Below, in pieces: positions 23,892 through 34,519 of a stretch of 64,000 nucleotides of DNA. A program made the translations under genes and the position numbers. Origin of the DNA: Scolanthus callimorphus (taxonomy: Eukaryota; Cnidaria; Anthozoa; Actiniaria; Edwardsiidae); NCBI GenBank assembly GCA_033964015.1, contig CM066912.1, positions 16,403,399-16,467,398 of the forward strand. The letters run 5' to 3'. How positions within the stretch are numbered: position 1 is the first letter of the stretch; every line of letters begins with the position of its first letter. The notes beneath the pieces were generated by a model. It did no database searches and was not told where the DNA came from. It saw only the letters and a program-made list of their open reading frames with translations.

Positions 23892-24343
23892 AGGAGCTCC
23901 GCTATGAATTTGACAATAGAGCGCGAAGCACTGGAGAAACGGTAAGCCAATATGTAGCAGTGTTAAAGCATCTTGCAACCGAGTGCAAATTTAACGAGAC
24001 TATGCGTTTGGAAAGACTCAGAGACCGTTTGGTTTCTGGAATCCGAGACAAGAAAATGATGTCGGAATTGCTTAAAATGAAGTTAGAAGATCTCACGTTT
24101 GATGTTGCAGTTGCAAAATGTATTGCCATTGAACAGTCTTATAAAGATGTAGAAGCTCTCCAGGGTGGGAAAGAAGCCGTGAGGGGTGTAGATAAGTTAA
24201 GTAAAACAAAGCCCAAGGCTAAGAAGGAATCCAAACCAAACCCTGAGAAAGAGAAACCCCAGCCATCTAAAGGGTCAGATGAGAAATGCTATCGTTGTCT
24301 AGGTACCCATAACCACAAGAGTTGTCCTTTCATGACACGATTG

Positions 24344-25345
24344 TCGGTTGCTAGGGCTTTTCCTCCCGGAGGTTAAAATGATGAGTGTTTTAGGCCATAG
24401 ACAGAAGTAAAATATGTCAAATGTGAAGAAACTTGGCAGAGAGGTAGTTTTAGAAATTACCTATTCATAAGTATCTATTTCAGCCCATGTGACCGCTATT
24501 GTGACGTCATAAAGCATGCCCAAATTTGGCATCAAAAAGGAAATTCACGGAGGCAACATTAAAAAGTGCATATTAGTTTTCTGTACATAATGTTGTGTTT
24601 TTTGGCATAAACCATATCTCATTCGAATAAAATGGCGTGAAGTTACAGCTAATCAAAGAAATTCAAATTTACCGCCAAATGACCATATATGGTCAAAGTT
24701 AGTGGGATTCAAACAGCCAGACAATAAATGTATCGAAGCAGGGACCATGACGATGTTGTATAAAATCAAAATTGTAGTTTTTTAAGTTTGGGACTATAGG
24801 GTTATGATGTGTCTTTTGTCACGCCCTTACGGTATTGTGACGTCATAATGACGTATTATGTGACAAACACGAGGAGTAACCCCTATAGTCCCAAACTGAA
24901 AAAACTACAATTTTGATTTTATACAACATCGTCATGGTCCCTGCTTCGATACTTTCATTGCCTGGCTGTTTGAATCTCACTAACTTTGACCATATATGGT
25001 CAATTGGCGGGAAATTTGAATTTCATTGATTAGCTGTAACTTCTTGCCATTTTATCCGACTGAGACGGGGTTTTCACTGTATATATGCTCTTCATGCAGG
25101 AAACAATATCTATAACATTTGAACATGGTTTAACACATTTCTAGCGCTGTTACTAAAAATAGATGCCACTTATGACGTCATGATATCAAAAACGTTAAAA
25201 ATAACCTTACATTTGTATTTTTATGTAGAAAAAATTGCCTACATAACATTTTATTATGTTTAGACTTACTTGTAATAGAAATTGCTTCTCTGTGAGCCAA
25301 AATAAATTTCAAGATGCTTCCGGGAGGAAAAGCCATAGCAACCGA
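24344..25345. mobile_element. 1.0-kb foldback element inside the gag zinc-knuckle region
   Basis: The ends are inverted copies of TCGGTTGCTAGGGCTTTTCC (24344 onward, and ending at 25345). Long internal arms are also inverted: blocks around 24640-24800 (GACCATATATGGTC, CGATGTTGTATAAAATC, TTGGGACTATAGGG) match 24870-25050. It has no coding capacity. The flanks share ATTG but the reading frame of gag does not rejoin cleanly, so the target duplication is unclear. Confidence 0.8.
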
Positions 25346-25705
25346 CCATTGTGTGAAAGAAAAATGTCATTACTGCAAAAAGACGGGGCATATTAAGAGG
25401 GCATGTAAGAAAATGAAATCTGATACACAGGGCTCCCAACCCCAAGTAGATTGTTTGGAAGATGACGGGGACAGTGATGATTATTTAGCCTCTCTTGAAG
25501 TGAATAATATCAAGGGCAAGGGAAATGTAATCTGGGTGAAACCTGAGATAGAGGGAAGGGTTCTCAAGATGGAACTAGACACAGGATCGGCAGTTTCGGT
25601 TATTCCATTTAAACAGTACAAGGAACTTTTCAGTGATCTAAAACTGGAAACAAGCCAAGTTACCCTGAAAACCTACACGGGAGAAAAGTCGTCCCTCGGG
25701 GAAGG

Positions 25706-28684
25706 GTGAAATGTAACGTTAGCTTCAGAGGTGAAATTAAGGAGTTAACCGCACAAGTCGTAGACACACCAGGTCCTGCATTGTTTGGGCGCGATTGGCT
25801 AACCCAAATGCCATTGGACTTAGGGGAGATCAATGCCCTAAAGCTCAGTCAGCCACTTTTGGGGTCTGTAAATCCTAGAGTGAATCAGCTGTTAAAGAAG
25901 TATGAGTCAGTGTTATCAGAGGGAATAGGCACGCTTAAAGGTTTCAAGGCTGATTTCAAGGTTGAGGAAAACTGTCAACCACGCTTTCACAAAGCACGCC
26001 AGGTGCCGTATGCACTGCGACCCAAGGTAGAAGCAGAGTTGATTCGTCTGGAAAAGGACGGTATTCTATCGAAAGTAGAATATAGTGAATGGGCTACCCC
26101 TATTGTACCAGTTGTTAAACGGAATGGTTCTGTGCGCGTGTGTGGGGATTTTAAGGTGTCTGTTAATCCTTTACTCCTTGCGGAACAGTATCCTCTACCA
26201 CGGATTGAGGATATTTTTGCTAATTTAGCTGGGGGAAAGCACTTTAGCAAAATTGATTTGAAACAAGCATATCACCAGATGGAAATGAAGGAAGAGTGTA
26301 AGAAATTCCTAACCATTAACACTCATAAAGGTCTCTTCCAGTATAATAGGTTGGTCTTTGGCGTAATCTCAAGTCCCGCTATCTGGCAGCGTGCGATTGA
26401 CCAGGTACTACAGGACATACCAGGTACTCAGTGCATCCTAGACGACATGATCATAACAGGACGTACGAAGGAGGAGCATCTGGAAAACTTGGAGAAGGTT
26501 CTAAAGCGGCTACAAGAAGCAGGTTTGAAGGCAAACAGGGAAAAATGTGAATTCTTCAGAGAGAGAGTTCAGTTTTGTGGCCACGAAATAGATAGCGAAG
26601 GCCTACACAAAACACAAGAGAAGATTGAGGCAGTAGTTAATGCACCAAAGCCCGAGGATGTGTCGCAGGTCCGATCATTCCTAGGACTTATTAATTACTA
26701 CCATCGTTTCTTGCCTAATGCCGTCACCGTTCTCCACCCACTAAACCAGTTGCTGGAGCAAGATAGCAAATGGGAGTGGACAGAACAGTGTGAGCAAGCC
26801 TTTAACGAGGCTAAGCGCTTAATCACATCTGAACAAGTTCTGACACACTATGACCCCAACTTACCAGTTAAGCTTGCAAGCGACGCCTCACCGACAGGCA
26901 TTGGTGCAGTGCTTTCACATGTCATGCCAGATGGCTGTGAACGCCCTATAGCATTTGCATCCAGATCACTCACCAAAGCTGAGCGTAATTACTCACAAAT
27001 TGATAAGGAAGCTCTGTCAATTGTGTGGGCAGTGAAGAAATTTCATGTTTACTTGTTTGGCAGACGGTTTACTCTCATTACAGATCACAAGCCACTCACA
27101 TCAATTTTTCATCCTGAGAAAGGGATACCAGCCATGACAGCAGCAAGACTGCAGCGATATGCCATGTTCCTATCTGGTTTCGAGTACGACATCGAATATA
27201 AGAACACCAAGGAACATTGCAATGCAGATGGGCTTTCACGACTTCCTCTGCAGCATAGTGAGAAGGGTGAGTCTGAGGTAGATTCAGCAGAAGTGTTTCA
27301 TGCGACACAGTTTGTTTTGTTACCAGTAACCAGCGAGTCGGTTGCTAGGGAAACAAGACGCGATCCCATACTATCGAAGGTTTATGAGGCCATAGTAAGG
27401 GGATGGTCAGTCAGAGTGGACGGAGATAAGCCATTCTATGAGCGTCGCAATGAGCTCACAGTACACCAAGGTTGTATATTGTGGGGTATGAGAGTTGTTA
27501 TTCCCAGTAAGCTGCAAGACAGAGTACTAGAAGAGTTGCATGATGGTCATCTTGGTATAATTAAGATGAAGGCATTATCAAGAAGTTATGTGTGGTGGCC
27601 GAACATAAACCATCAGCTAGAAATGTTGGCAAAGGCATGTAGTGGCTGTCAAGTGAATCAGAAGATGCCAAACAAAGCACCACTGCATCCATGGGAGTGG
27701 GCTACATCACCATGGCAACGCATACATATTGATTATGCGGGCATATTTCAGGACTCTATGTTCCTAGTAGTAGTAGACGCACACACTAAGTGGCCAGAGG
27801 TGATACCTATGAGGTCAACCACAGCACCCAAGACGATTGAGATTCTACGAGACTTGTTTGCACGGTTTGGAGTACCTGAACAGATCGTAAGTGATAATGG
27901 ATCTCAGTTTGTTTCTGACGAGTTTGATGCTTTTAACAAAGGCAATGGTGTTCGGCACATCACTGGACCTCCCTATCATCCATCAACCAATGGACAGGCA
28001 GAAAGGTCAGTGCAAACTTTTAAACATGCCTTACGCGCAATGCATGAGAGTTCTAAGCCAGTGAAGGAGAAGTTAGCAAAGTTTCTCATAGCCTACAGGA
28101 ACACTCCTCACTCAACTACAGGAGAGAGTCCTGCACAGTTAATGTTTGGTAGACCATTGCGCACCCGCCTAGATCTTCTCAAGCCTAATCTGAATAGGAA
28201 AATGGTGAACAAACAGCACCAACAGAGTATGCAGGCTGCAGGAGTTAAGGGCAAGACAACGCGTCAGCTTGAGGTAGGAGATCCAGTAATGGCGCGTGAC
28301 TATCGCAGTAGCAAGAAGTGGCGCCCAGGCTTGATTATCGAGAAAACGGGTCTGCTCTCATACAAAGTACAAGTTGCACCAGGACTGATCTGGCGCCGAC
28401 ATATTGATCAGCTACAACCAACAGCGGTTAATCCAAGCACAGTTCAGGAGGCTGAACCAGAAGTCGATGGAAGTGCACCACCAGTGATGGCAAGTCCATT
28501 TCAACAGGATACTTCAGATCTTAGGGAGTTAGCACCTACAGCTCCTGTGTCAGACCCACCTGAGGTAAACACTGGACCAGAGCCAGTAACTGAAGGTATG
28601 GGACCAGCGAGTGTCAGCCCTCAAGGATGCGAGCTGCGATACCCCCAGAGAGTGCGAAAAGCACCACAGAGATTGGATCTCTGA
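25706..28684 (+). CDS. Gypsy Pol: reverse transcriptase, RNase H, integrase
   Basis: A 992-aa open frame. The real frame enters from protease upstream, so the ATG at 25706 is only the first Met after a frameshift. Reverse transcriptase has FSKIDLKQAYHQM near residue 179 and CILDDMII near 243-250; the catalytic pair DD is present but preceded by Ile-Leu instead of the common Tyr-Leu. RNase H has SDASPTGIG near 392 and TDHKPL. Integrase has an HHCC finger (H near 613, CSGC near 646) and catalytic D676, D730 and E766 with the 35-residue spacing. A chromatin-side C-terminal domain (GLIWRRHIDQL near 900) follows. It makes and inserts the cDNA. It lies inside the element bounded by the 113-bp LTRs. 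Confidence 0.95.
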   Translation: MKCNVSFRGEIKELTAQVVDTPGPALFGRDWLTQMPLDLGEINALKLSQPLLGSVNPRVNQLLKKYESVLSEGIGTLKGFKADFKVEENCQPRFHKARQVPYALRPKVEAELIRLEKDGILSKVEYSEWATPIVPVVKRNGSVRVCGDFKVSVNPLLLAEQYPLPRIEDIFANLAGGKHFSKIDLKQAYHQMEMKEECKKFLTINTHKGLFQYNRLVFGVISSPAIWQRAIDQVLQDIPGTQCILDDMIITGRTKEEHLENLEKVLKRLQEAGLKANREKCEFFRERVQFCGHEIDSEGLHKTQEKIEAVVNAPKPEDVSQVRSFLGLINYYHRFLPNAVTVLHPLNQLLEQDSKWEWTEQCEQAFNEAKRLITSEQVLTHYDPNLPVKLASDASPTGIGAVLSHVMPDGCERPIAFASRSLTKAERNYSQIDKEALSIVWAVKKFHVYLFGRRFTLITDHKPLTSIFHPEKGIPAMTAARLQRYAMFLSGFEYDIEYKNTKEHCNADGLSRLPLQHSEKGESEVDSAEVFHATQFVLLPVTSESVARETRRDPILSKVYEAIVRGWSVRVDGDKPFYERRNELTVHQGCILWGMRVVIPSKLQDRVLEELHDGHLGIIKMKALSRSYVWWPNINHQLEMLAKACSGCQVNQKMPNKAPLHPWEWATSPWQRIHIDYAGIFQDSMFLVVVDAHTKWPEVIPMRSTTAPKTIEILRDLFARFGVPEQIVSDNGSQFVSDEFDAFNKGNGVRHITGPPYHPSTNGQAERSVQTFKHALRAMHESSKPVKEKLAKFLIAYRNTPHSTTGESPAQLMFGRPLRTRLDLLKPNLNRKMVNKQHQQSMQAAGVKGKTTRQLEVGDPVMARDYRSSKKWRPGLIIEKTGLLSYKVQVAPGLIWRRHIDQLQPTAVNPSTVQEAEPEVDGSAPPVMASPFQQDTSDLRELAPTAPVSDPPEVNTGPEPVTEGMGPASVSPQGCELRYPQRVRKAPQRLDL

Positions 28685-28807
28685 ACTCTGAAACTAGAGA
28701 CTACAGAAACTAGACTAGAGACATTGCTTGTTTGTTTTCATTAGTTTATTGCGCACGCATTAAGTCAAGGCAATATTTGTACTCTTTGTACTAGGACTTT
28801 GCATTTA

Positions 28808-28819
28808 GTGAGGAGGAGA
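28808..28819 (+). other. Polypurine tract
   Basis: GTGAGGAGGAGA directly before the 3' LTR, the usual plus-strand primer site of LTR elements. Confidence 0.8.
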
Positions 28820-28932
28820 TGTTATGGTCTTCCTGTGGTATAGGATGCGCGCGCATGTAAAATAAACACGTGTGTTCATTCCGCCATCTTGTGTAGTTGT
28901 TGTTTTGGTTTGTCAGTCACGAAGACATGACA
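28820..28932 (+). repeat. 3' LTR (113 bp)
   Basis: Starts TGTTATGGTC and ends GACATGACA, two differences from the 5' copy. It is followed by the duplicated target CTTAC at 28933-28937. The next 220 bp up to 29160 hold no gene I can see. Confidence 0.93.
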
Positions 28933-29160
28933 CTTACCAACCAGCAGTTTTGCTTCGTGTTCCCGTCGTGGTTGCACGAAGTCTTTTTTATTGAATAGAT
29001 GTTGATTCCGCGTCTCAACTGCACGGATCTTGGAGGTATTTGTACCTTATTTTTTCTGTCTTCCCCACAGCAAAACATCTCTAGGTTTCTGCCAAGTGAA
29101 GTAATACTTTGATGCGATAATTAGTGCCTAAAAATAATCAAGTGATCTCTAGAGGGAGAC

Positions 29161-31999
29161 TTACGGCCGCCATCTTGGATAGTGTCCATGACAACTAATA
29201 TCATCGCTGGGGGTATTCTTGAAATGGGGGACCCAGGCCTTATGTGACTTGAGTTCGTCTAGCACTTCGAGCTCTACGAGCTCTCTTCGCATTAACTCTA
29301 AGCGGCGACGCCGTCCTGCCCGGCCAAAGTCTTGCATAAGTTCAGCCTCCTTGAGGAGCACCTCGAGAAGCCTCTTTCTCAGACTCTGATTGGAACACAG
29401 AGATATCTCTCTTTTCAAAGTGGCCACTACCGGATCATCCTCCACTTCATCTTCATCTTCTTCGCATCCTTCTCCTTCACTTTCGTTCACTGAGATCTCT
29501 GTGTTCACGGTGGCATGAATGCTTGCCTCCCCAACACACACATTCAGGATTCGCAGTAACTCAGTTTCGGGAAGTTTGTCTTCTAACGATCGTTCATTGG
29601 AAGTCATAGTGGCGCTGGCCTCCTAAAAGACATCAAGCAAATTACAATCTGTAAACTACTTGCACTCTTATTAAATGACTACTTGCATCCTTTTGTTTTA
29701 CTCCATTTTACTCGTGAATGTTTACCTCAATAGGAATTGCCATTTGTGATGCCCAAACAATACAGTGCATCGCATTACTTCTCAGCCAATCAAACGCCTC
29801 TTTTTCCACGTTGGGGAGACTTTTAAACTGATGTTTATTTAGGCGCTTGTCCATGGCCTCGTTGTGTCTTGCTCCGAAATCCATATCCACCTGACAGGTT
29901 ATAAACATGGACGCACTTGAATGGAAGCTGGTGGAAGTCCTGTATTTTGTGTCATGTGCGGTATATCTGTGGAACCACAAATAGATATTTTGCAAAACTG
30001 GTCGTTTATATTTTAGCACCCTGCACGCGTGCGTACGTATATCATCTCACTTACCCTCCCTGGCAAAGGATTTTCCAGTCGTCTACGTCCATCAAGGTAC
30101 ACTGGGCCTCGTCAAGGAAGATTATATCTGTTGTTGGCGTTATCATGGCTTTGTTGAATCCACGCTGTTTGGTCACTCTTGCTATATTTCCAGTGGTATT
30201 ATCTGGAACACAGGCGCAAAGAGGCTTGTTTTACCACTGTTAGAAGCACCTGCAACAATAATAAATAACGAGTTGAAATCATTGCATGCAGGGGGTCTTT
30301 TGAAGATGCTGTTCTTACCTATCGCGCATGGAACTTTCTGCTTGTGATGCTTTTCACGAAACAGGTTTAAGAAGTCTCTGCAAAATCGGCGCAGATCGTC
30401 ATGACCAAGACTGTTTTCGAGTATTGTTTTGAAGTATTTCGCATCGGGCTCTGAGCTGTGGTCATACTCTACGTAAGCTCTTGGTGACCTTTGCCTTTCT
30501 GTGAAGAACAACAAGAGCAATAAAGACCAATTATGTTTCATCAATACCCTGTCCATCGCATGTCTCACTGATCAACCATACTTACTACTGCGTCAGAGAT
30601 GACCCCTGTTACAAAGGCTTCCTTCGAGAAACTCCAAAACCACCCGTCACACACCTCGACCAAGTCTTTGTCCATCGTCATGTTTGGTATTATTTGGCAA
30701 TCTTCGTCTCCCAATATTGAGACAACTTTAGCGAAATTCTTGACTAGGCGATCTTTAAAAGTCTCGTTAGCCATGAGACTATGCGAGAAGGCTTTCATGG
30801 TACAAAGCCGTTTATAGGTAAAGACAGACCCAGGTTGCTGGTTGTAGATAATGCCTCTGACCACAGCATAGTTGAGCTTTTTCACCGCATCATGAACGTC
30901 GTTAAGGAGCACCGTCAATGGACTTGAAGGAAGCTTGGCTGGGATCGAACTAACTACATCGTTTGTTAAAGTGTCGAGGCCAAAGCAGTCCAGTTGTAAA
31001 CCCACTGAGCGTAACTCGGTGCATGCTGGGCGCAGTATTTCCCTCATTGATTCATTAAGGACGGACAGCCTCGCGACGTTTTCTGTCGCCTCAGTGTCTT
31101 CCAAGAGATCAAGCCCCAGACCGTCTTGAAGAGCGCTATAAAAAAAGGCAAAAATTAGAACCATCTGTTATTGTGATAATTATTTATAGACACTGTTATC
31201 AATGCAATCTGAGTTTCACCCCTTTAACTAAGTCTGTTTCAACGCAGAAACCAACTTACAACAAACAATGCTTGAAGGATTGGGAGACCAGATCCATCAT
31301 GCACTCCGTCTTATGGTCCTTGAGAAGTCTACAGAGCTGTTCTAGCTTTGGGTTGCCGTCTTGACTTTTTCGCTTTGGTGTGCGCGAGATATGGATTTCT
31401 ACTCCACAGGAGAACAGTGTTCTTTTGATAAGCAATGGATTTATTGGCGCCCCATTGCTAGTTTGGCATGCTACCCAGTATACAATGGCAGGGTGTACTT
31501 TCTTTCCTGGGCGCGACATCTGCGAGAGTATTTCATTTGACTCATTTTCGTCTTGATTCTCTTCAGCGCCTTCAGCCTGGTTCGATGCCTTCAACAAAGA
31601 GGTACTGATGCTTGAAAAAAAGAAAACCACCTCATTTAATGTGGACAGCTTTTGATCGCATTCCTCTCACTTTTCACATATAAGCCATCATGCCCTGAAA
31701 AAAAAAATGTATTAATTGTAATGGTATTAGCGCCGCCAATTAGGTTTTGCAAGCAGTTACAGCAAACATCAAACTGCTACTGACCTTTGAATTTCACATT
31801 CCGCTACTCTCCAAATACACTTGAAGGATATCACCGAGCAAAGTTTTTCGATAGGACCGACTATCCGGCAGTCAGCAATGTCGCCTATACGCTTGCTGTT
31901 GAGCTGAGAGCTAGGCTTACTCATCTTACCCGGTCGAGTGCCACGGTGTTCTGACTGTAAACCAGGTCTCACATCGGGCTTTATAGAAATTGTTTGCAT
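29161..31999 (-). pseudogene. Seven-exon gene with a superfamily-3 helicase domain, one frameshift
   Basis: The exons read leftward as 31999-31785, 31612-31260, 31135-30582, 30498-30319, 30249-30055, 29966-29726 and 29622-29161. All junctions have GT/AG borders and compatible phases, which strongly supports a real gene. The P-loop GASNSGKTS is formed across the exon 4/5 junction. Exon 5 then has IIFLDEA (Walker B). Exon 6 has MFITCQ (motif C position) and AMDKRLNKHQF (Arg-finger region). This order is that of superfamily-3 AAA+ helicases, best known from parvo- and papillomavirus replication proteins. Exon 5 changes frame near 30195, between the P-loop and Walker B. Exons 1-3 (about 370 aa) match nothing I know and lack an HUH nickase motif. 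The last exon is acidic then Arg/Leu-rich and helical. Possible identities: a domesticated viral or plasmid-like helicase, or part of an unrecognised mobile element. Confidence 0.65.
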
Positions 32000-32355
32000 A
32001 GCTAAATTGGCAATTTGATCTGCATTCTGCTTTCCGCTTTTGACGAGTTGTTGTTGATGAATAGACTTTTCAATGTTTTACTACAATGGAAAAGAACTGG
32101 CCTTTTTGTAAGCCATTGTCTTCATTTTTTTCTAACAATGAAGCCAATGATGCAATCAAGCTAATAGCTGCTATTTGCGGCATACCTCTGATAATTGTTG
32201 CTACGAACAGTATAATGGGTCAGGGTAATCAATTCGCTCCATACCCGCTATGTACGCTGTATATGCCATCCCTGTTACTCTGACAACAACATGAGTGTTT
32301 TTTGCAGTAAATTGAATATATTATTATTGTCATAGACCAACTGATATTTATTCGC
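32000..32355. other. Noncoding stretch upstream of the helicase gene
   Basis: It probably includes the 5' leader and promoter of the minus-strand helicase gene, but I see no clear TATA box or other fixed element. Confidence 0.3.
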
Positions 32356-32577
32356 TGACTGACGGGGATAGCGGTTAAAGCGTAAACAGCGTGTATGGAC
32401 TGAATATATTACATTAAAGTTTTGAGCAAATATTAATGACAGAAACCAACCAAACTCTATTTCCTGAGTGACGGGTATAACGGTTAAAGCGTTAACAGCG
32501 TGTATGGATTGAATATATGATTATTTCCTGAGTGACGGGTATAACGGTTAAAGCGTTAACAGCGTGTATGGATTGAT
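32356..32577. repeat. Three-copy minisatellite
   Basis: Three copies of a unit of about 50-60 bp centred on AGCGTTAACAGCGTGTATGG occur near 32356-32408, 32463-32520 and 32527-32577. The last two are almost identical and nearly contiguous. Confidence 0.8.
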
Positions 32578-33072
32578 ATATGATTATGATTATGATTATG
32601 ATTATGATTATGATTATGATTATGATTATGATTATGATTATGATTATGATTATGATTATGATTATGATTATGATTATGATTATGATTATGATTATGATTA
32701 TGATTATGATTATGATTATGATTATGATTATGATTATGATTATGATTATGATTATGATTATGATTATGATTATGATTATGATTATGATTATGATTATGGT
32801 TATGGTTATGGTTATGGTTATGGTTATGGTTATGGTTATGATTATGATTATGATTATGATTATGATTATGATTATGATTATGATTATGATTATGATTAAT
32901 ATTAATATTAATATTAATTTTAATATTAATATTAATATTAATATTAATATTATATTAATATTAATATTAATATTAATATTAATATTAATATTAATATTAA
33001 TATCATTATCTTAATTATCTTAATATTAATATTAATATTAATATTAAGAAGACCATGATGGATTAATATTAA

Positions 33073-33124
<52 letters not shown>

Positions 33125-33236
33125 ATTATTGCTGTAAATAATGTATATCTCCACTGTTAGATTTTTTTTAAATATTTGTAAATAGGTATTGTTATTATTA
33201 TTATTTGCATTATTATGGAAGGTATTTAACTATTAA

Positions 33237-33290
<54 letters not shown>

Positions 33291-33346
33291 AATATTACTA
33301 TTACTATTACTATTACTATTACTATTACTATTACTATTACTATTAC

Positions 33347-33395
<49 letters not shown>

Positions 33396-33427
33396 ATTAT
33401 TATTAATATTAATATTATTATTATTAT
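32578..33427. repeat. Compound microsatellite block
   Basis: (GATTAT)n runs from about 32578 to 32897, with a run of seven GGTTAT variants near 32796-32838. Then come ATTAAT/AATATT repeats to 33056, (ATT)n at 33064-33128, and a TTA/TACTAT block at 33238-33427. The long open frames here are low-complexity translations, not genes. Confidence 0.97.
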
Positions 33428-33429
33428 AG

Positions 33430-34510
33430 TAGGTGTTGCTCCATGTTTCTGATAGAAATTCGCGCCAAAAGTTCAAAGTTGAGCTTATTACAGGTCAGCG
33501 GAATACGGAATTCATCAGTCACACTTCACTTCCGGTTTCTTCCGCCCTTAAATTTTGGAGCTTCTTTTACTAGATTTCCACATTTTACATCTAGAAGTAC
33601 TAAAACGAAAGCGCACGACACTGTGTTTAGTTAAATATTTTATTCAAGGAGCTAACGTTGACTTATTCAGCTATTTCAGCACTTACACCTCACCCGATGA
33701 TAGTGTAACATCGGCTGAGGTCCAAAGCTTCCGGTCACGATGCGGCGAAGGACAAAGAGGCACGAACTGCATGCCAAATGTCTTCATCATACAGGTATTA
33801 ATGATAATCTTGAAGTAAATGCATCTACTGGTGTTCAAAACCAAGAAAATATGAATGGAATTGGTAGTGATATTGCACTTCGCCAACTTCGCCTCGAATT
33901 CATCGGCCATATTGTTCTCCGAAGTCGTCAATACGTCATTCGGATACATCGGGTTTCCGGAAGTGTTCGGAACGACTTTTCCTCACCCGATGTTATCTAA
34001 TGTTGACCATTAGTCTTTGGGGTGACAAACTTTATTGAAACACCACTATATACCAAGTGTCAAAGTTCACTTTTTCTAGATTCTTATTGGTCGAGAGCAT
34101 ATCATATCATGTGCACGCAAAGAAATTGGACTGTTGAAATCCCTTGCAACTGCTGTTTTTGTTTTTCCCTATCAAATTTATGTCAGCATTCAAGATAAAA
34201 TAACATACAGTTTTTAAAAGGTCAACAGAACTTTAGGTTAACATTAACAGCAAAAATACCTGAAGTCTTGTATAACTTTCTTGAAACCGCCAAACAACCA
34301 AGCAATTTGCCCCTGGCATTTGCATTAGTGTCCGCTATTTTAATCATCACTGGCTTATCCTACTGAATTTTATTCACAGTCGAATTGATAGTTATAGTCC
34401 ATTTGTCGTGGCTGTTATTTATTCCATTGTCGTAATAATATTTATTCCAAGCCACCATTACTGATACATAGGAGTAATACATACGAATACAGAATATAGA
34501 TGAGTAAATA
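33430..34510. other. Noncoding stretch
   Basis: No gene I can support. CACCCGATG occurs near 33687 and 33978. Small overlapping open frames on both strands at 33683-34000 lack recognisable domains and splice support. Confidence 0.4.
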
Positions 34511-34519
34511 TACAATCAA

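Larger units (their letters stand above)
22294..23902. mobile_element. 1.6-kb TA-target insertion in gag, with internal minisatellite
   Basis: The gag codons on either side rejoin in frame if everything between TA at 22292-22293 and TA at 23903-23904 is removed, so the insertion duplicated a TA. The right end is CAGGAGCTCCGC next to the TA. The inverse, GCGGAGCTCCTG, lies 27 bp inside the left end at 22320. The same end sequence appears at 63189. No coding capacity. TA targeting is typical of Tc1/mariner and several MITE families; the family is otherwise not identified. Confidence 0.8.
21989..25705 (+). pseudogene. gag with zinc knuckles plus aspartic protease, split by two insertions
   Basis: The gag frame starts at 21989 (MPDQEAAPEP) and runs to 22291. 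It resumes in the same frame at 23905 after a TA-flanked insertion, continues to about 24343, and is again interrupted by a foldback element. A first Cys-rich knuckle (CYRCLGTHNHKSC) lies just before that second insertion and a second (CHYCKKTGHIKRAC) just after it, near 25360. The aspartic protease follows with LDTGSAVSVIPF near 25576. The frame closes at 25707, where protease should run on into the next reading frame; the continuation is one base out. Gag packages the RNA and the protease cleaves the polyprotein. Without the insertions and the shift the layout is ordinary for gypsy elements. Confidence 0.85.
21786..28932 (+). mobile_element. Ty3/gypsy-type LTR retrotransposon, young, with nested insertions
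   Basis: Bounded by 113-bp LTRs that begin TGTTATGG and end ATGACA. The LTRs differ at two positions (near 21860 and 21889). The 5-bp duplication CTTAC lies at 21781-21785 and 28933-28937. Inside come a likely primer binding site, gag, protease, reverse transcriptase, RNase H and integrase in the gypsy order, and a polypurine tract before the 3' LTR. Two later insertions split gag, and one frameshift separates protease from reverse transcriptase, so this copy cannot be autonomous. Confidence 0.95.

Noticed and set aside
29917..31364. Plus-strand frames opposite the helicase gene
   Set aside because: They lie antisense to exons that have matching splice phases and helicase motifs; they have no motifs themselves.
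32564..33476. Long open frames of alternating Asp-Tyr, Ile-Met, Leu or Asn
   Set aside because: They translate the GATTAT and ATT microsatellites in several frames and on both strands; there is no real gene.
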